Assembly: GCF_009763255.1 (NCBI RefSeq)
Contig: NZ_WSJB01000004.1
Coordinates: forward strand, 62,001 to 126,000
DNA: 64,000 nucleotides
Reading direction: 5' to 3'
Source: Bordetella sp. 02P26C-1
GTDB taxonomy: Bacteria > Pseudomonadota > Gammaproteobacteria > Burkholderiales > Burkholderiaceae_B
In this document: in pieces, positions 47,226-56,475 of the stretch
Layout of the letters: every line of letters begins with the position of its first letter
How positions within the stretch are numbered: the first letter of the stretch is position 1
Translations under genes and position numbers: made by a program
The notes under the pieces: model-generated
Seen by the model: only the letters and a program-made list of their open reading frames with translations
Told to the model about the DNA's origin: nothing
The model's database searches: none

Positions 47226-47696
47226 TTACACCGCCCTCGGTGGTGCGAACTGCGAGGCAAGCGCGGCGAGAGCGCCATCCGGTATAGGCATTGAAGCATT
47301 GGAGGGGTAATCGATCCATACCATTACGGTACGCCCTTTCGCATACAGACCCGACGCATCGCCCGCCTTTTCCAAAAGGAGTTCCGTGTCCAGGCTCGAG
47401 CGGCCAACACGCGTGATTTTATGCGTGACCACGACTTCGCAGGGATAGGTGAAAGAGCGCAAAAAATCACATGACGCATGCGCCAGCACAAAGCCTTGCT
47501 CCGCCGGCACTTGCAGGCCGCTGCCCTGCAGAAAGCGCATGCGCGCCTCCTCAAACAAGCGGAAGTACACAGTGTTGTTCATGTGGTTCAACGCATCTGC
47601 ATCGCCCCAGCGCATCGGCAACACCACTTGATGGCAATCACCGATTTGCAACGTTCGGCCCGCCAGTTTTTCTGAATCCACGATACCCAGCTCCAT
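47226..47696 (-). CDS. Hotdog-fold acyl-CoA thioesterase (4HBT family)
   Basis: A 156-residue single hotdog domain. The 4HBT/YbgC-type active-site segment is present: MRWGDADALNHMNNTVYFRLFEEARMRFL, with the Asp and His/Asn expected for thioester hydrolysis. SLDTELLLEKAG and TVMVWIDYPSNASMPIP complete the fold. It stands alone between the CoA-transferase pair and the divergent ETF-QO gene. Substrate unknown, probably short or medium acyl-CoA. Confidence 0.88.
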   Translation of the reverse strand: MELGIVDSEKLAGRTLQIGDCHQVVLPMRWGDADALNHMNNTVYFRLFEEARMRFLQGSGLQVPAEQGFVLAHASCDFLRSFTYPCEVVVTHKITRVGRSSLDTELLLEKAGDASGLYAKGRTVMVWIDYPSNASMPIPDGALAALASQFAPPRAV

Positions 47697-47932
47697 TAAA
47701 GTTTGGCCTCACGCCGACCAGGGCCGGCTATCCCCGACCGCCCGACTCCTGCCTCGGTTGGCCGACCCCAGCTGTCCTAGCGTCGCCCGGAGATCAGGCA
47801 TCCCCCAAAGTCCTGCCGGTGCCCGGCGGTCCCCAGGCGTATTCCGCCCCAAATCGCTCCCCGCTGCATTGCAATACAATCGCTGATGATACTTCCTTGC
47901 AACATCAGAAAGCACCTTAGGGGACTGGATTA

Positions 47933-49579
47933 ATGTCTGAACGCGAGTCAATGGAATATGACGTGGTCGTGGTGGGCGGAGGGCCTGCCGGCCTGGCCGC
48001 CGCGCTGCGTCTGAAGCAACTGGCCACGGAGAAAAATCATGACCTGAGCGTCTGTGTGCTGGAGAAAGGCGCCGAGATCGGCGCACACATCCTGTCCGGC
48101 GCGGTCATGGACCCTCAGGCGCTCACCGAGCTGATTCCGGACTGGAAGGAAAAAGGCGCGCCGTTGAACGTGGCCGTCACCGAAGACCGGTTTCTGTTTC
48201 TGACCCAGACGGGCGCGCGCAGCACGCCGAACTGGCTGCTGCCGGCCTGTTTCCAAAACCACGGCAACTACATCGTCCGCCTGGGTGATGTCGTGAAATG
48301 GATGGGCGAGCAGGCCGAAGCGGCCGGCGTGGATATCTTCCCCGGTTTTGCGGCAGCCGAAATTCTTTACGACGAGAACGGCGCTGTCCGTGGCGTGGCC
48401 ACCGGTGACATGGGCGTTGCCCGCGACGGCTCGCACACCGCGCATTACCAGCCCGGCATGGAATTGCTGGCGCGCTACACCATCTTCGCCGAAGGCGCGC
48501 GCGGACAATTGGGCCGTCAGCTGATCGAGCGCTTCAAGCTCGACCAAGGCCGCGATCCGCAGTCCTACGGTATTGGCCTGAAGGAAATGTGGGAAGTCGA
48601 TCCTTCCCAGTCGCGTCCTGGCCTGGTCGTGCACACGGCTGGCTGGCCGCTGGATGCCGATACCTATGGCGGCTCGTTCCTCTATCACCTGGACAACAAC
48701 CTGGTGGCGGTTGGCATGGTGGTGGGCCTGGATTATGCCAATCCCTGGCTGTCACCGTTTGACGAATTCCAGCGCTATAAGACGCACCCCTCGATTCGCG
48801 GCACCTTCGAAGGCGGCAAGCGTATCGCTTACGGCGCGCGCGCGATCACCGCTGGCGGCCTGCTGTCGCTGCCCAAGCTCACCTTCCCCGGTGGCGCATT
48901 GGTGGGATGTGAGGCCGGCTTCCTGAACGCCTCGCGCATCAAGGGCAGCCATGCCGCCATCAAGACCGGCATGCTCGCCGCCGAAGCCACGTTCGACGCG
49001 GTGGTGGCCGATCGCAAACAGGACGAGCTTACCGCCTACCCGGCCGCGTTCGAATCGTCTTGGCTGCATACCGAGCTCAATAAAGCGCGCAACTTCAAGC
49101 AATGGTTCAAGAAGGGCCGCACCGTCGCCACCATCATGACGGGGATCGAGCAGTTGGTGCTCAAGGGCAACATTCCCTGGACGATCCATCGCACCAAGCC
49201 GGACCATGCCTGTCTGCAGCCCGCCTCGCAGTGCGCGCGCATCGATTATCCGAAGCCCGACGGCAAACTGACCTTCGACAAGCTGAGCTCGGTGTTCATC
49301 TCGAACACCAACCACGATGAGAACGAGCCTATCCACTTGACGCTCAAGGATCCGACGGTGCCCGTCGCGGTCAACCTGGCCAAATACGGTGGCCCGGAAG
49401 CCCGTTACTGCCCGGCCGGCGTTTACGAGTTCATCAAGGACGATCACGGCGAGGACCGTTTGCAGATCAATGCGCAAAACTGCGTGCATTGCAAAACCTG
49501 CGACATCAAGGACCCGACGCAAAACATCGTCTGGGTGGCGCCGCAAGGTGGCGAAGGCCCCGTCTACAGCGGGATGTAA
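47933..49579 (+). CDS. Electron transfer flavoprotein-ubiquinone oxidoreductase
   Basis: Membrane-associated FAD/[4Fe-4S] enzyme passing electrons from acyl-CoA dehydrogenases via ETF to ubiquinone. 548 residues. FAD motif YDVVVVGGGPAGLAAALRLKQ, LEKGAEIGAHILSGAVMDP, and the C-terminal ferredoxin-like cluster cysteines in CPAGVYEF and NCVHCKTCDIKDPTQNIVWVAPQGG. AGGGGA precedes the ATG. An SDR gene follows after 3 bases. Confidence 0.96.
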   Translation: MSERESMEYDVVVVGGGPAGLAAALRLKQLATEKNHDLSVCVLEKGAEIGAHILSGAVMDPQALTELIPDWKEKGAPLNVAVTEDRFLFLTQTGARSTPNWLLPACFQNHGNYIVRLGDVVKWMGEQAEAAGVDIFPGFAAAEILYDENGAVRGVATGDMGVARDGSHTAHYQPGMELLARYTIFAEGARGQLGRQLIERFKLDQGRDPQSYGIGLKEMWEVDPSQSRPGLVVHTAGWPLDADTYGGSFLYHLDNNLVAVGMVVGLDYANPWLSPFDEFQRYKTHPSIRGTFEGGKRIAYGARAITAGGLLSLPKLTFPGGALVGCEAGFLNASRIKGSHAAIKTGMLAAEATFDAVVADRKQDELTAYPAAFESSWLHTELNKARNFKQWFKKGRTVATIMTGIEQLVLKGNIPWTIHRTKPDHACLQPASQCARIDYPKPDGKLTFDKLSSVFISNTNHDENEPIHLTLKDPTVPVAVNLAKYGGPEARYCPAGVYEFIKDDHGEDRLQINAQNCVHCKTCDIKDPTQNIVWVAPQGGEGPVYSGM

Positions 49580-49582
49580 GCG

Positions 49583-50422
49583 ATGGGCGAGCGTGTGCTG
49601 CTGGCAGGTTGTGGAGATCTCGGCCTGCGAGTGGCGCAACGCTTGCTGGCGCGCGGCGCCGAAGTCTGGGCGCTGCGCCGCCACCCGCCGCTGGCCTCCG
49701 AGAATTCACTGGGTATACAGTGGATTCAAGGCGATTTGACGCGGCCTCATACGCTGGACGACGCGCTGCCTCAAAACATCACCCACGTTGTCTACCTTCC
49801 CGCACCCGATTCGCGTCAGCCTGACGTTTATCGCGCCGTGTTCGAGGAAGGCTTGCGCGGGCTGACGGCAGCTTTAGACACGACGTCACTGACTCGCGTA
49901 CTGTTCGTCTCATCCAGTGCGGTATATGGCGATCATCACGGTGAATGGATCGACGAATCGACGCCGCCCGCTCCCATGGGTTTTAACGGCCGCATATTGC
50001 TGCAAGCCGAACAAGCGCTGTCTGATCTGCCCTGCACGACGATCAGCCTTCGCTTAGCCGGCTTATACGGACCAGGCCGTCTACAACTGATCGAACGTTT
50101 ACGCGCCGGTACCGCGCGAGCGCCCCGCCATCCGGCGCACTGGGCAAACCGGATTCACATCGATGATGCGGCCGCCGCCGTGGATCATTTGCTGACGTTG
50201 CCGGACCCTGACAACATTTATTTGGGTTGCGACGATACACCCCTGCCCTTGCATACCCTGTATGCGCACCTGGCTCAACTCGTTGCCGCGCCCGAGCCCG
50301 CCGATGGCCCGGCGCCTGCGAACATCGGCAGCAAACGGCTAAGCAATGCCCGCCTGCGCGCAAGCGGCTGGACACCGCGTTGGCCCGATGCTCGCGAAGG
50401 TTACGCCGCGCTATTGGGCTAG
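49583..50422 (+). CDS. NAD(P)-dependent epimerase/dehydratase-like SDR protein
   Basis: Extended/atypical SDR of 279 residues. N-terminal Rossmann motif reads VLLAGCGDLGLRVAQRLLARGAEVWALRR (GxGxxG type), a SSSAVYGDHHGEWIDE segment lies where the active-site Ser/Tyr region is expected, and GFNGRILLQAEQAL follows without the classical YxxxK tyrosine. It resembles YeeZ-like proteins. Cotranscribed with the ETF-QO gene; substrate unknown. Confidence 0.82.
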   Translation: MGERVLLAGCGDLGLRVAQRLLARGAEVWALRRHPPLASENSLGIQWIQGDLTRPHTLDDALPQNITHVVYLPAPDSRQPDVYRAVFEEGLRGLTAALDTTSLTRVLFVSSSAVYGDHHGEWIDESTPPAPMGFNGRILLQAEQALSDLPCTTISLRLAGLYGPGRLQLIERLRAGTARAPRHPAHWANRIHIDDAAAAVDHLLTLPDPDNIYLGCDDTPLPLHTLYAHLAQLVAAPEPADGPAPANIGSKRLSNARLRASGWTPRWPDAREGYAALLG

Positions 50423-50428
50423 GCACAT

Positions 50429-51445
50429 TCAGCAGCTGGCGAAATAGCCTTTGACGGCCGCCACCACGCGGCGGATATCGTCAGGCGTGACATCCAGATG
50501 CGTGACCATCCGCGTCGCCCCGCCATAAACCGCGCGGATCATGATGCCCTGCTTGCGCAGATCGGCAGAGAGCTTGTCGCTATGCGCAGCCGGAAACTCG
50601 GCAAACACCATATTCGTATCCTGCGCCAGCACGTTGACCGCATCGATCTCGCGCAAGCCATCCGCCAACATGGCCGCGCTCTCATGATCCTGCGCCAGAC
50701 GGTCCACATGATGCTCCAGCGCATACAGACACGCCGCCGCGAGCACCCCAGACTGGCGCATGCCGCCGCCCAGCACCTTCCGCCAACGGCGCGCTTCGTC
50801 AATGATTGCCTTGGAGCCCACGAGCACCGATCCGACTGGCGCGCCCAGGCCTTTGGAGAAACACACCGACACGCTGTCGAATGGCTCACACACTTCATGC
50901 ACTGCCCGGCCCGAGGCGACCGATGCGTTAAATACACGCGCACCATCCAGATGCAAACCTAATCCATGCTCACGCGCGAAAGCCGCAGCGTCCTCGATAT
51001 AGTCGGCGGGAATCACTTTGCCTTGAAACGTATTTTCCAGCGCCAGCAATCGCGTGCGCGCGAAGTGCGGATCGCCTTTCGGCTTGACAGCCGCGCGCAA
51101 CTTTTCCAGAGGTAGCGTCCCATCCAAGGCGTGCTCGATTGGCTGCGGTTGAATACTGCCCAACACCGCGGCGCCGCCGCCTTCGTACTTATAGGTATGT
51201 GCGAGTTGGCCAACCAGGTATTCATCGCCGCGCCCGCAATGCGCCATCAGCGCTGCCAGATTGCTCTGCGTCCCCGAGGGGAAAAACAGGCCCGCTTCCT
51301 TGCCCACGCGCTCGGCCAATGTCTGCTGCAAGCGTTGCACGGTGGGATCATCGCCCATCACATCATCGCCGACAGCGGCGTTCGCCATCGCCTGCATCAT
51401 CGCCGGCGTCGGGCGCGTGACGGTATCACTGCGCAAATCGATCAT
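50429..51445 (-). CDS. ltaE: Low-specificity L-threonine aldolase
   Basis: PLP enzyme splitting L-threonine/allo-threonine to glycine and acetaldehyde; 338 residues. Starts IDLRSDTVTRPTPAMMQAM, with GDDVMGDDPTVQRL and the PLP lysine in VSVCFSKGLGAPVGSVLVG. The ATG at 51445 is the family start; the upstream frame to 51541 overlaps the transporter gene. Converges on the SDR gene with 6 bases between stops. Confidence 0.95.
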   Translation of the reverse strand: MIDLRSDTVTRPTPAMMQAMANAAVGDDVMGDDPTVQRLQQTLAERVGKEAGLFFPSGTQSNLAALMAHCGRGDEYLVGQLAHTYKYEGGGAAVLGSIQPQPIEHALDGTLPLEKLRAAVKPKGDPHFARTRLLALENTFQGKVIPADYIEDAAAFAREHGLGLHLDGARVFNASVASGRAVHEVCEPFDSVSVCFSKGLGAPVGSVLVGSKAIIDEARRWRKVLGGGMRQSGVLAAACLYALEHHVDRLAQDHESAAMLADGLREIDAVNVLAQDTNMVFAEFPAAHSDKLSADLRKQGIMIRAVYGGATRMVTHLDVTPDDIRRVVAAVKGYFASC

Positions 51446-51494
51446 CAGTTGCTCCAGAAGGAACCAGCCACGTGCATGATTGCTCGGGCCAAAG

Positions 51495-52376
51495 TTATCG
51501 GCCGTCAGCGCGACCTTTACGGCTGACCACCACCAAGCCAATCATAATCAAGGCAAGGCCAGAAATCTCGGACCATGTGGGATATTCGTTTAACAATAGC
51601 CACGCCAGGAAAGTCGCAACCAGCGGAACACCCAGACTGGACAGCCCGGCAATCGAGGCCGGCAGTCGCCGCAGTACCAACAACCACAACAACCAGGCCG
51701 CCGCCGTGGCGATCAACGCCGAATAGAGCAAGGCCAACGTCAGCGGCCATCCCCACAGGACCGGCGGCTGCGGCACCCAGATCGCGGCAGGCACCGCGGC
51801 CATGCCGCCCAACAGCAATTGCCAGGCCGTGAACGTCATGACATCGGGCGCATGCCGATCAAACATCCGTTTGGACAGCACGGTGCCCAGCCCCCAGCTC
51901 AATCCGGCCCCAACTGCCAAGGTCGCTGACAACCAGTTGCCCAGGCCATGCCACGGCTCCAAAAAGCAAATCAGGCCAGCGGCGGCGAACGCGAACGCGA
52001 CGCCTTGACGCGCCCCCGGCCGTTCCCCCAGTATCATCCACGCAAAAATAATGACCCAGAACGGCATCGTATAGGCCAGACCCGCGACCTTGCCCACGCC
52101 ACCCTGCGTTAACGCCAGCTGGACCAGCACCTGGAAACCCGCCGTCTGCGTCACGCCAATCAATAGCGTCATCTTCCATGGCGGTATGCCCAGCGGACGG
52201 CCCGTGACGAGCAGCACGGCAAACAGCGCGGCCGCCCCTAATAAAAATCGCGAGGCGGTGATCTGAAACGCGCCCATATACGGCACCATCACCTTCATCG
52301 CGATCCAACTACCCGCCCACGCGACGATCGTGGCGACCAACAACACCAAGCCTTTTCGATCGAAGCTGCTACCCAC
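51495..52376 (-). CDS. DMT-superfamily (EamA) transporter
   Basis: Ten-helix inner-membrane exporter of 293 residues, made of two EamA repeats (LVLLVATIVAWAGSWIAMKVMVPYMGAFQITASRFLLGA ... and FTAWQLLLGGMAAVPAAIW ...). It uses a GTG start at 52376 with AGGA 10 bases upstream. It follows the acs terminator, so it likely has its own promoter. Substrate is not deducible; amino acids or other metabolites are usual. ltaE begins 50 bases after its stop. Confidence 0.88.
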   Translation of the reverse strand: MGSSFDRKGLVLLVATIVAWAGSWIAMKVMVPYMGAFQITASRFLLGAAALFAVLLVTGRPLGIPPWKMTLLIGVTQTAGFQVLVQLALTQGGVGKVAGLAYTMPFWVIIFAWMILGERPGARQGVAFAFAAAGLICFLEPWHGLGNWLSATLAVGAGLSWGLGTVLSKRMFDRHAPDVMTFTAWQLLLGGMAAVPAAIWVPQPPVLWGWPLTLALLYSALIATAAAWLLWLLVLRRLPASIAGLSSLGVPLVATFLAWLLLNEYPTWSEISGLALIMIGLVVVSRKGRADGR

Positions 52377-52390
52377 GACTATCTATTCCT

Positions 52391-52427
52391 AAAATAAAAA
52401 TGCCCGTTCCCTGATGGAAACGGGCAT
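52391..52427 (-). terminator. Terminator of acs
   Basis: AATGCCCGTTTCC/GGAACGGGCATT (one A bulge) on the minus strand, followed by TTTTTATTTTA. Confidence 0.88.
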
Positions 52428-52527
52428 TCATCTACCTAGCCAGGCCGGTCACCATAGACGGCCCGATCGCAACGAGCCGCGCGCGTATGCCACGCTACGT
52501 ATGGCATATCGGCGCACGGATCGTTTG

Positions 52528-54507
52528 TCACACGGGTTTGGCGAGCTGCTCAAGAATCGCCGGGTTTTCCAGCGTGGACACGTCCTGAGTGACTTCCTCG
52601 CCCTTGGCCACCACGCGCAGCAATCGGCGCATGATCTTGCCCGAACGCGTCTTAGGCAGGTTGTCACCGAAACGAATGTCCTTAGGCTTGGCGATCGGGC
52701 CGATCTCCTTGCCCACCCAGTCGCGCAATTGCTTCGCGATGGCTTGCGCCTGTTCGCCTTCCGGGCGCGCGCCCTTTAGCACCACGAATGCGACCACGGC
52801 CTCGCCCGTCGTATCGTCTGGTCGGCCCACGACAGCGGCCTCGGCCACCAATTCATGCGCGACCAGCGCCGATTCGACTTCCATCGTACCCAAGCGGTGA
52901 CCAGACACGTTCAGCACGTCATCGATACGACCCATGATCCAGAAATAGCCATCGGCATCGCGCTGCGCGCCGTCTCCGGCCAGATAGCAGCCATTGAGCT
53001 CGGGCGGGAAATAGCTCTTCTTGAAACGCTCCGGATCGCCCCAGATCGTACGGATCATGGATGGCCACGGACGCTTGATTGCGAGGAACCCGCCATTGCC
53101 CGGCGCCACTTCGTTACCCGTTTCGTCCACGATGGCAGCGGCAATACCCGGCAGCGGCAAGGTGCATGAGCCCGGCTTGGTCGGCGTCGCGCCAGGCAAG
53201 GGGTTGATCATGTGCCCGCCCGTCTCGGTCTGCCACCACGTATCGACAATCGGGCAACGCTCCTGCCCGACGTTCTTGTGATACCACATCCAGGCTTCGG
53301 GATTAATGGGCTCGCCCACCGTGCCGATCAAGCGCAGGCTGGACAAATCATAGTTGCGCGGATGCGTCGACGGCGTCGCCTCCGAAGCCTTGATCAGCGA
53401 TCGGATCGCGGTAGGCGCGGTGTAGAAAGTCGTCACCTTGTGACGCGCGATCATGTCCCAGAAACGGCCCGCATCGGGATACGTGGGCACGCCTTCGAAG
53501 ACCACCTGCGTCAAGCCCGCGGCCAGGGGGCCATACGTGATGTAGCTATGACCCGTTATCCAGCCCACGTCCGCGGTGCACCAATAGACATCATCCTCGC
53601 GCGCGTCGAAGGTCCACTTCACCGTCATCTTCGCCCACAGCAGATAGCCCGCGGACGAGTGCTGCACGCCCTTGGGTTTGCCAGTCGAACCCGAGGTGTA
53701 GAGGATAAAGAGCGGGTGCTCGGCATTGACTGGCACAGGCTCGCATGTGTCGGCCTGTTCGCTCACGACATCGTGCAGCCAGACATCGCGACCCTCGGTC
53801 CACGCCACGTCGCCACCCGTGCGGCGATACACGATGACCTTGCTCACCGCCTCGCATCCGCCCATCGCGATCGCATCATCGACCGCGGGCTTCAGCGGTA
53901 TCGTTTTGCCGCCACGGATCTGCGCATCCGCCGTGATCACCAACGAAGCGCCAACATCACAAATGCGTTCCTGCAAGCTCTTGGAGGAAAAGCCGCCAAA
54001 CACCACGGAATGCGTCACCCCCAGGCGCGCGCAAGCCTGCATCGCCACGACTGCCTCGATCGACATGGGCAGATAGATAATGGCGCGGTCGCCTTTCTTG
54101 TAGCCCAGCGACTTCAGCCCGTTGGCAAAGCGGCAAACGCGAGCCAGCAGCTCGCGATAGGTCACCTTGGTGACCGTGCCGTCATCGGCCTCGAAAATAA
54201 TCGCCGTCTTGTCGGCATTGCCATTGGTCAAATGCACATCCAGGCAATTGGCCGAGACATTCAGTTCGCCATCACCGAACCAGCGATAAAACGGTGCATT
54301 CGATTCGTCTAGCACCTGCGTAAAAGGCTTGGTCCACTGCAGATTCTCGTTGGCATGGCGCGTCCAGAAGCCGTCATGGTCTTGCTCGACCTCCTGGCAA
54401 AGGGCGCGATAAGCTTCCATGCTGTCGACCCGCGCGCCCTTTTTCGCCGGCTCCGGCGGCGGGAATACGCGCGTTTCGACCAGGACGGACTCGATATTGT
54501 TGGACAT
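52528..54507 (-). CDS. acs: Acetyl-CoA synthetase
   Basis: ATP-dependent activation of acetate; 659 residues. P-loop [52 protein letters not shown], the WWQTETGG substrate-pocket motif and the acetylatable lysine in [23 protein letters not shown] with the pocket Trp is typical of acetate rather than propionate. Its 5' region has a long inverted repeat; it ends at a good terminator. Confidence 0.97.
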   Translation of the reverse strand: MSNNIESVLVETRVFPPPEPAKKGARVDSMEAYRALCQEVEQDHDGFWTRHANENLQWTKPFTQVLDESNAPFYRWFGDGELNVSANCLDVHLTNGNADKTAIIFEADDGTVTKVTYRELLARVCRFANGLKSLGYKKGDRAIIYLPMSIEAVVAMQACARLGVTHSVVFGGFSSKSLQERICDVGASLVITADAQIRGGKTIPLKPAVDDAIAMGGCEAVSKVIVYRRTGGDVAWTEGRDVWLHDVVSEQADTCEPVPVNAEHPLFILYTSGSTGKPKGVQHSSAGYLLWAKMTVKWTFDAREDDVYWCTADVGWITGHSYITYGPLAAGLTQVVFEGVPTYPDAGRFWDMIARHKVTTFYTAPTAIRSLIKASEATPSTHPRNYDLSSLRLIGTVGEPINPEAWMWYHKNVGQERCPIVDTWWQTETGGHMINPLPGATPTKPGSCTLPLPGIAAAIVDETGNEVAPGNGGFLAIKRPWPSMIRTIWGDPERFKKSYFPPELNGCYLAGDGAQRDADGYFWIMGRIDDVLNVSGHRLGTMEVESALVAHELVAEAAVVGRPDDTTGEAVVAFVVLKGARPEGEQAQAIAKQLRDWVGKEIGPIAKPKDIRFGDNLPKTRSGKIMRRLLRVVAKGEEVTQDVSTLENPAILEQLAKPV

Positions 54508-54539
54508 GAAAGTCTCCGGATTGCTAATAATTCGAATGG

Positions 54540-54578
54540 AAGAGCGTCATCGATACGGAACCGTATCGCCGTGCTCTT
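54540..54578. promoter_or_regulatory. Long interrupted inverted repeat upstream of acs
   Basis: CGATACGG-AA-CCGTATCG (54551-54568) is nested within AAGAGC/GCTCTT (54540-54545 with 54573-54578). It lies 33 bases before the acs start and lacks a T-tract, so an operator or leader structure is more likely than a terminator. Confidence 0.5.
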
Positions 54579-54698
54579 ACGGGCACCTTACGCGGCGGCC
54601 ACTTATCGGCCGGCCGCGGCGTCACCGCATTGCCAAGGCTGTATAGCGTTAGGATACCAGCCGGAAACGCCGCCTTTTTTCGCAGCGCAGCATGGTTG

Positions 54699-56042
54699 CT
54701 AGGTCAACCGTCTCGCGATGCCACGCTGCATATCGACGCGCGCCAAGAGCAGCAACCCCAACACAAAGAACACCCCCGTCACCAAGATGGCCAGGCGATG
54801 GTTACCCATCGTCAACCAAGTGACCAACCCATAGGTCAGCGGCCCCACCACGGCCGCCAGTTGCACCGCAAAAGTCCATAACGCGAAGAACTCGGCCAGG
54901 CGCTTCGCGGGCGCAAATGCCCCCACCATGGCGCGCCCCGCGCTCTGGCTGGTGCCCATACACAATCCCGCCAGCGTGGCCGCCACCCAGAACACCGGCA
55001 CGGTCACCGCCGAATAGGCGACCAGGACCATCACAATCCAGCCAACCAAAGTCAGCGCCAGCGCGCGCTTATGTCCAATACGATCCTGGACATAACCAAA
55101 ACTGAACGCGCCTATGGCCGCGCCGATATTGACGGTAAACACCAGTAGCATGATCTGCGACATGGTGAACCCCATCACCTGATCCGCATACACTGCGGCC
55201 AAGGTCACGACCACCGCGATACCCGCCTGATAACAGGCCCCACACATCAATAGCCGGCGAAACTCGGGATAATGCACCCCCGTGTCACGCCATTCGGCCG
55301 CCAGGCGGCTAAGCATGCCGGGGCTTTTCAAGCTTTCCGTATGTGGCATCGCGCGTTCGCGCAACATGAAAAACGACGGCAAGGCCGCCAGCGCAAACAC
55401 CGCGCTGGTGATGACGATCACCCAGGGCACATATTCAGTGGCCGCCAGTCCACGTGATTCCCCAACCGTCACGGCCGCCAGGGACAAGCCCAACGTCAGC
55501 ATGCCGCCGCAATATCCAAAGCTCCATCCCCATCCGGAGACACGGCCCAACGCATCGGGCCGCGCGAGCTCGGGCAGAAACGCCGCCACAACCGATTCGC
55601 CTATGCAGTAGCAATAATTCGAGATCGCTAAAGCGGCGAGCGCCAGCCACACATCGCCGGGCCCGGCTTGTGTTAACACCAGCGTGGCGGCCACACAGCC
55701 CAGTGTGCTGGTATAGAGCAGACGGCGCTTGGCCGCGCGCGCATCCGCCCGCGCCCCCAGCCCGGGCATGGTCAGCATGATAAGCAGATAAGACAATGAC
55801 AGCGCCGCCGTCCAGGCCAATGTCGCCCAAGGCGCACGCTGCCCCACCACACTCACGAAGTAAGTGCTGAACACCGTCGTCAGAATCACGGTGGTATAGC
55901 CCGAGTTGGCGAAGTCATACATCGCCCATGCCCAGACTTCACGTCGTTGGACGCCGGGATTTAACGCGCCCGGCGCGAGTCCGGGCATTTCCAGTGCACT
56001 CGCGGGCGGCGCCGCCGGTGCGTCACGATTTGCGGTCGTCAA
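54699..56042 (-). CDS. MFS transporter, UMF1 family
   Basis: Twelve-helix membrane carrier of 447 residues. The family start VWAWAMYDFANSGYTTVILTTVFSTYF and FCYCIGESVVAAFLPELA-like region place it in the UMF1 (Atg22-like) group. I infer a TTG start at 56042 because GGGAGG lies 6 bases upstream and this avoids overlap with the preceding gene; the ATG at 56111 would overlap it by 44 bases. Cotranscribed with the HbpS-like and prpE genes; propionate or other organic acid transport is a guess. Confidence 0.82.
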   Translation of the reverse strand: MTTANRDAPAAPPASALEMPGLAPGALNPGVQRREVWAWAMYDFANSGYTTVILTTVFSTYFVSVVGQRAPWATLAWTAALSLSYLLIMLTMPGLGARADARAAKRRLLYTSTLGCVAATLVLTQAGPGDVWLALAALAISNYCYCIGESVVAAFLPELARPDALGRVSGWGWSFGYCGGMLTLGLSLAAVTVGESRGLAATEYVPWVIVITSAVFALAALPSFFMLRERAMPHTESLKSPGMLSRLAAEWRDTGVHYPEFRRLLMCGACYQAGIAVVVTLAAVYADQVMGFTMSQIMLLVFTVNIGAAIGAFSFGYVQDRIGHKRALALTLVGWIVMVLVAYSAVTVPVFWVAATLAGLCMGTSQSAGRAMVGAFAPAKRLAEFFALWTFAVQLAAVVGPLTYGLVTWLTMGNHRLAILVTGVFFVLGLLLLARVDMQRGIARRLT

Positions 56043-56067
56043 GACACACCTCCCGCGCCGCCAGACA

Positions 56068-56475
56068 TCACAGACCCAGGGCCGCGATCCCGGCGCGGGC
56101 GATTTCCACATCCTCGTTCGACTTCACGCCCGAGACGCCCACCGCGCCGACCACCTCGCCTTCGGCCACCACGGGCACACCGCCTTCGAGCATGCCTTCA
56201 AGCAAGGGCGCCGACAGAAATGCCACGCGCCCCTTATTGATGAGGTCCTCGTACGTGCTCGACTCGCGACGGCCCAACGCTGCTGTCTTGGCCTTGGCGG
56301 GTGCGATATGGCTGGACACCGGCGGCGCGCCATCCAGGCGCAACATGCCTAATGCATGCCCCCCATCGTCGACCACCGCGATGGTCACTGCCCAGCTGTT
56401 CTTTACCGCATGCGCTTCAGCGGCAGCCAGGATTTTCTTCACGTCTTCGGCGGTCAACACGGGTTTGCTTTTCAT
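56068..56475 (-). CDS. GlcG/HbpS family (haem-binding-like) protein
   Basis: A 135-residue protein of the GlcG/HbpS/PduO-C family: LTAEDVKKILAAAEAHAVKNSWAVTIAVVDDGGHALGMLRLDGA and the Gly-rich end EGGVPVVAEGEVVGAVGVSGVKSNEDVEIARAG. Members bind haem or corrinoid, or act in glycolate and propanediol loci. The start overlaps the prpE stop (ATGA), a strong sign of shared function with propionyl-CoA synthetase. No signal peptide. Precise role unknown. Confidence 0.87.
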   Translation of the reverse strand: MKSKPVLTAEDVKKILAAAEAHAVKNSWAVTIAVVDDGGHALGMLRLDGAPPVSSHIAPAKAKTAALGRRESSTYEDLINKGRVAFLSAPLLEGMLEGGVPVVAEGEVVGAVGVSGVKSNEDVEIARAGIAALGL

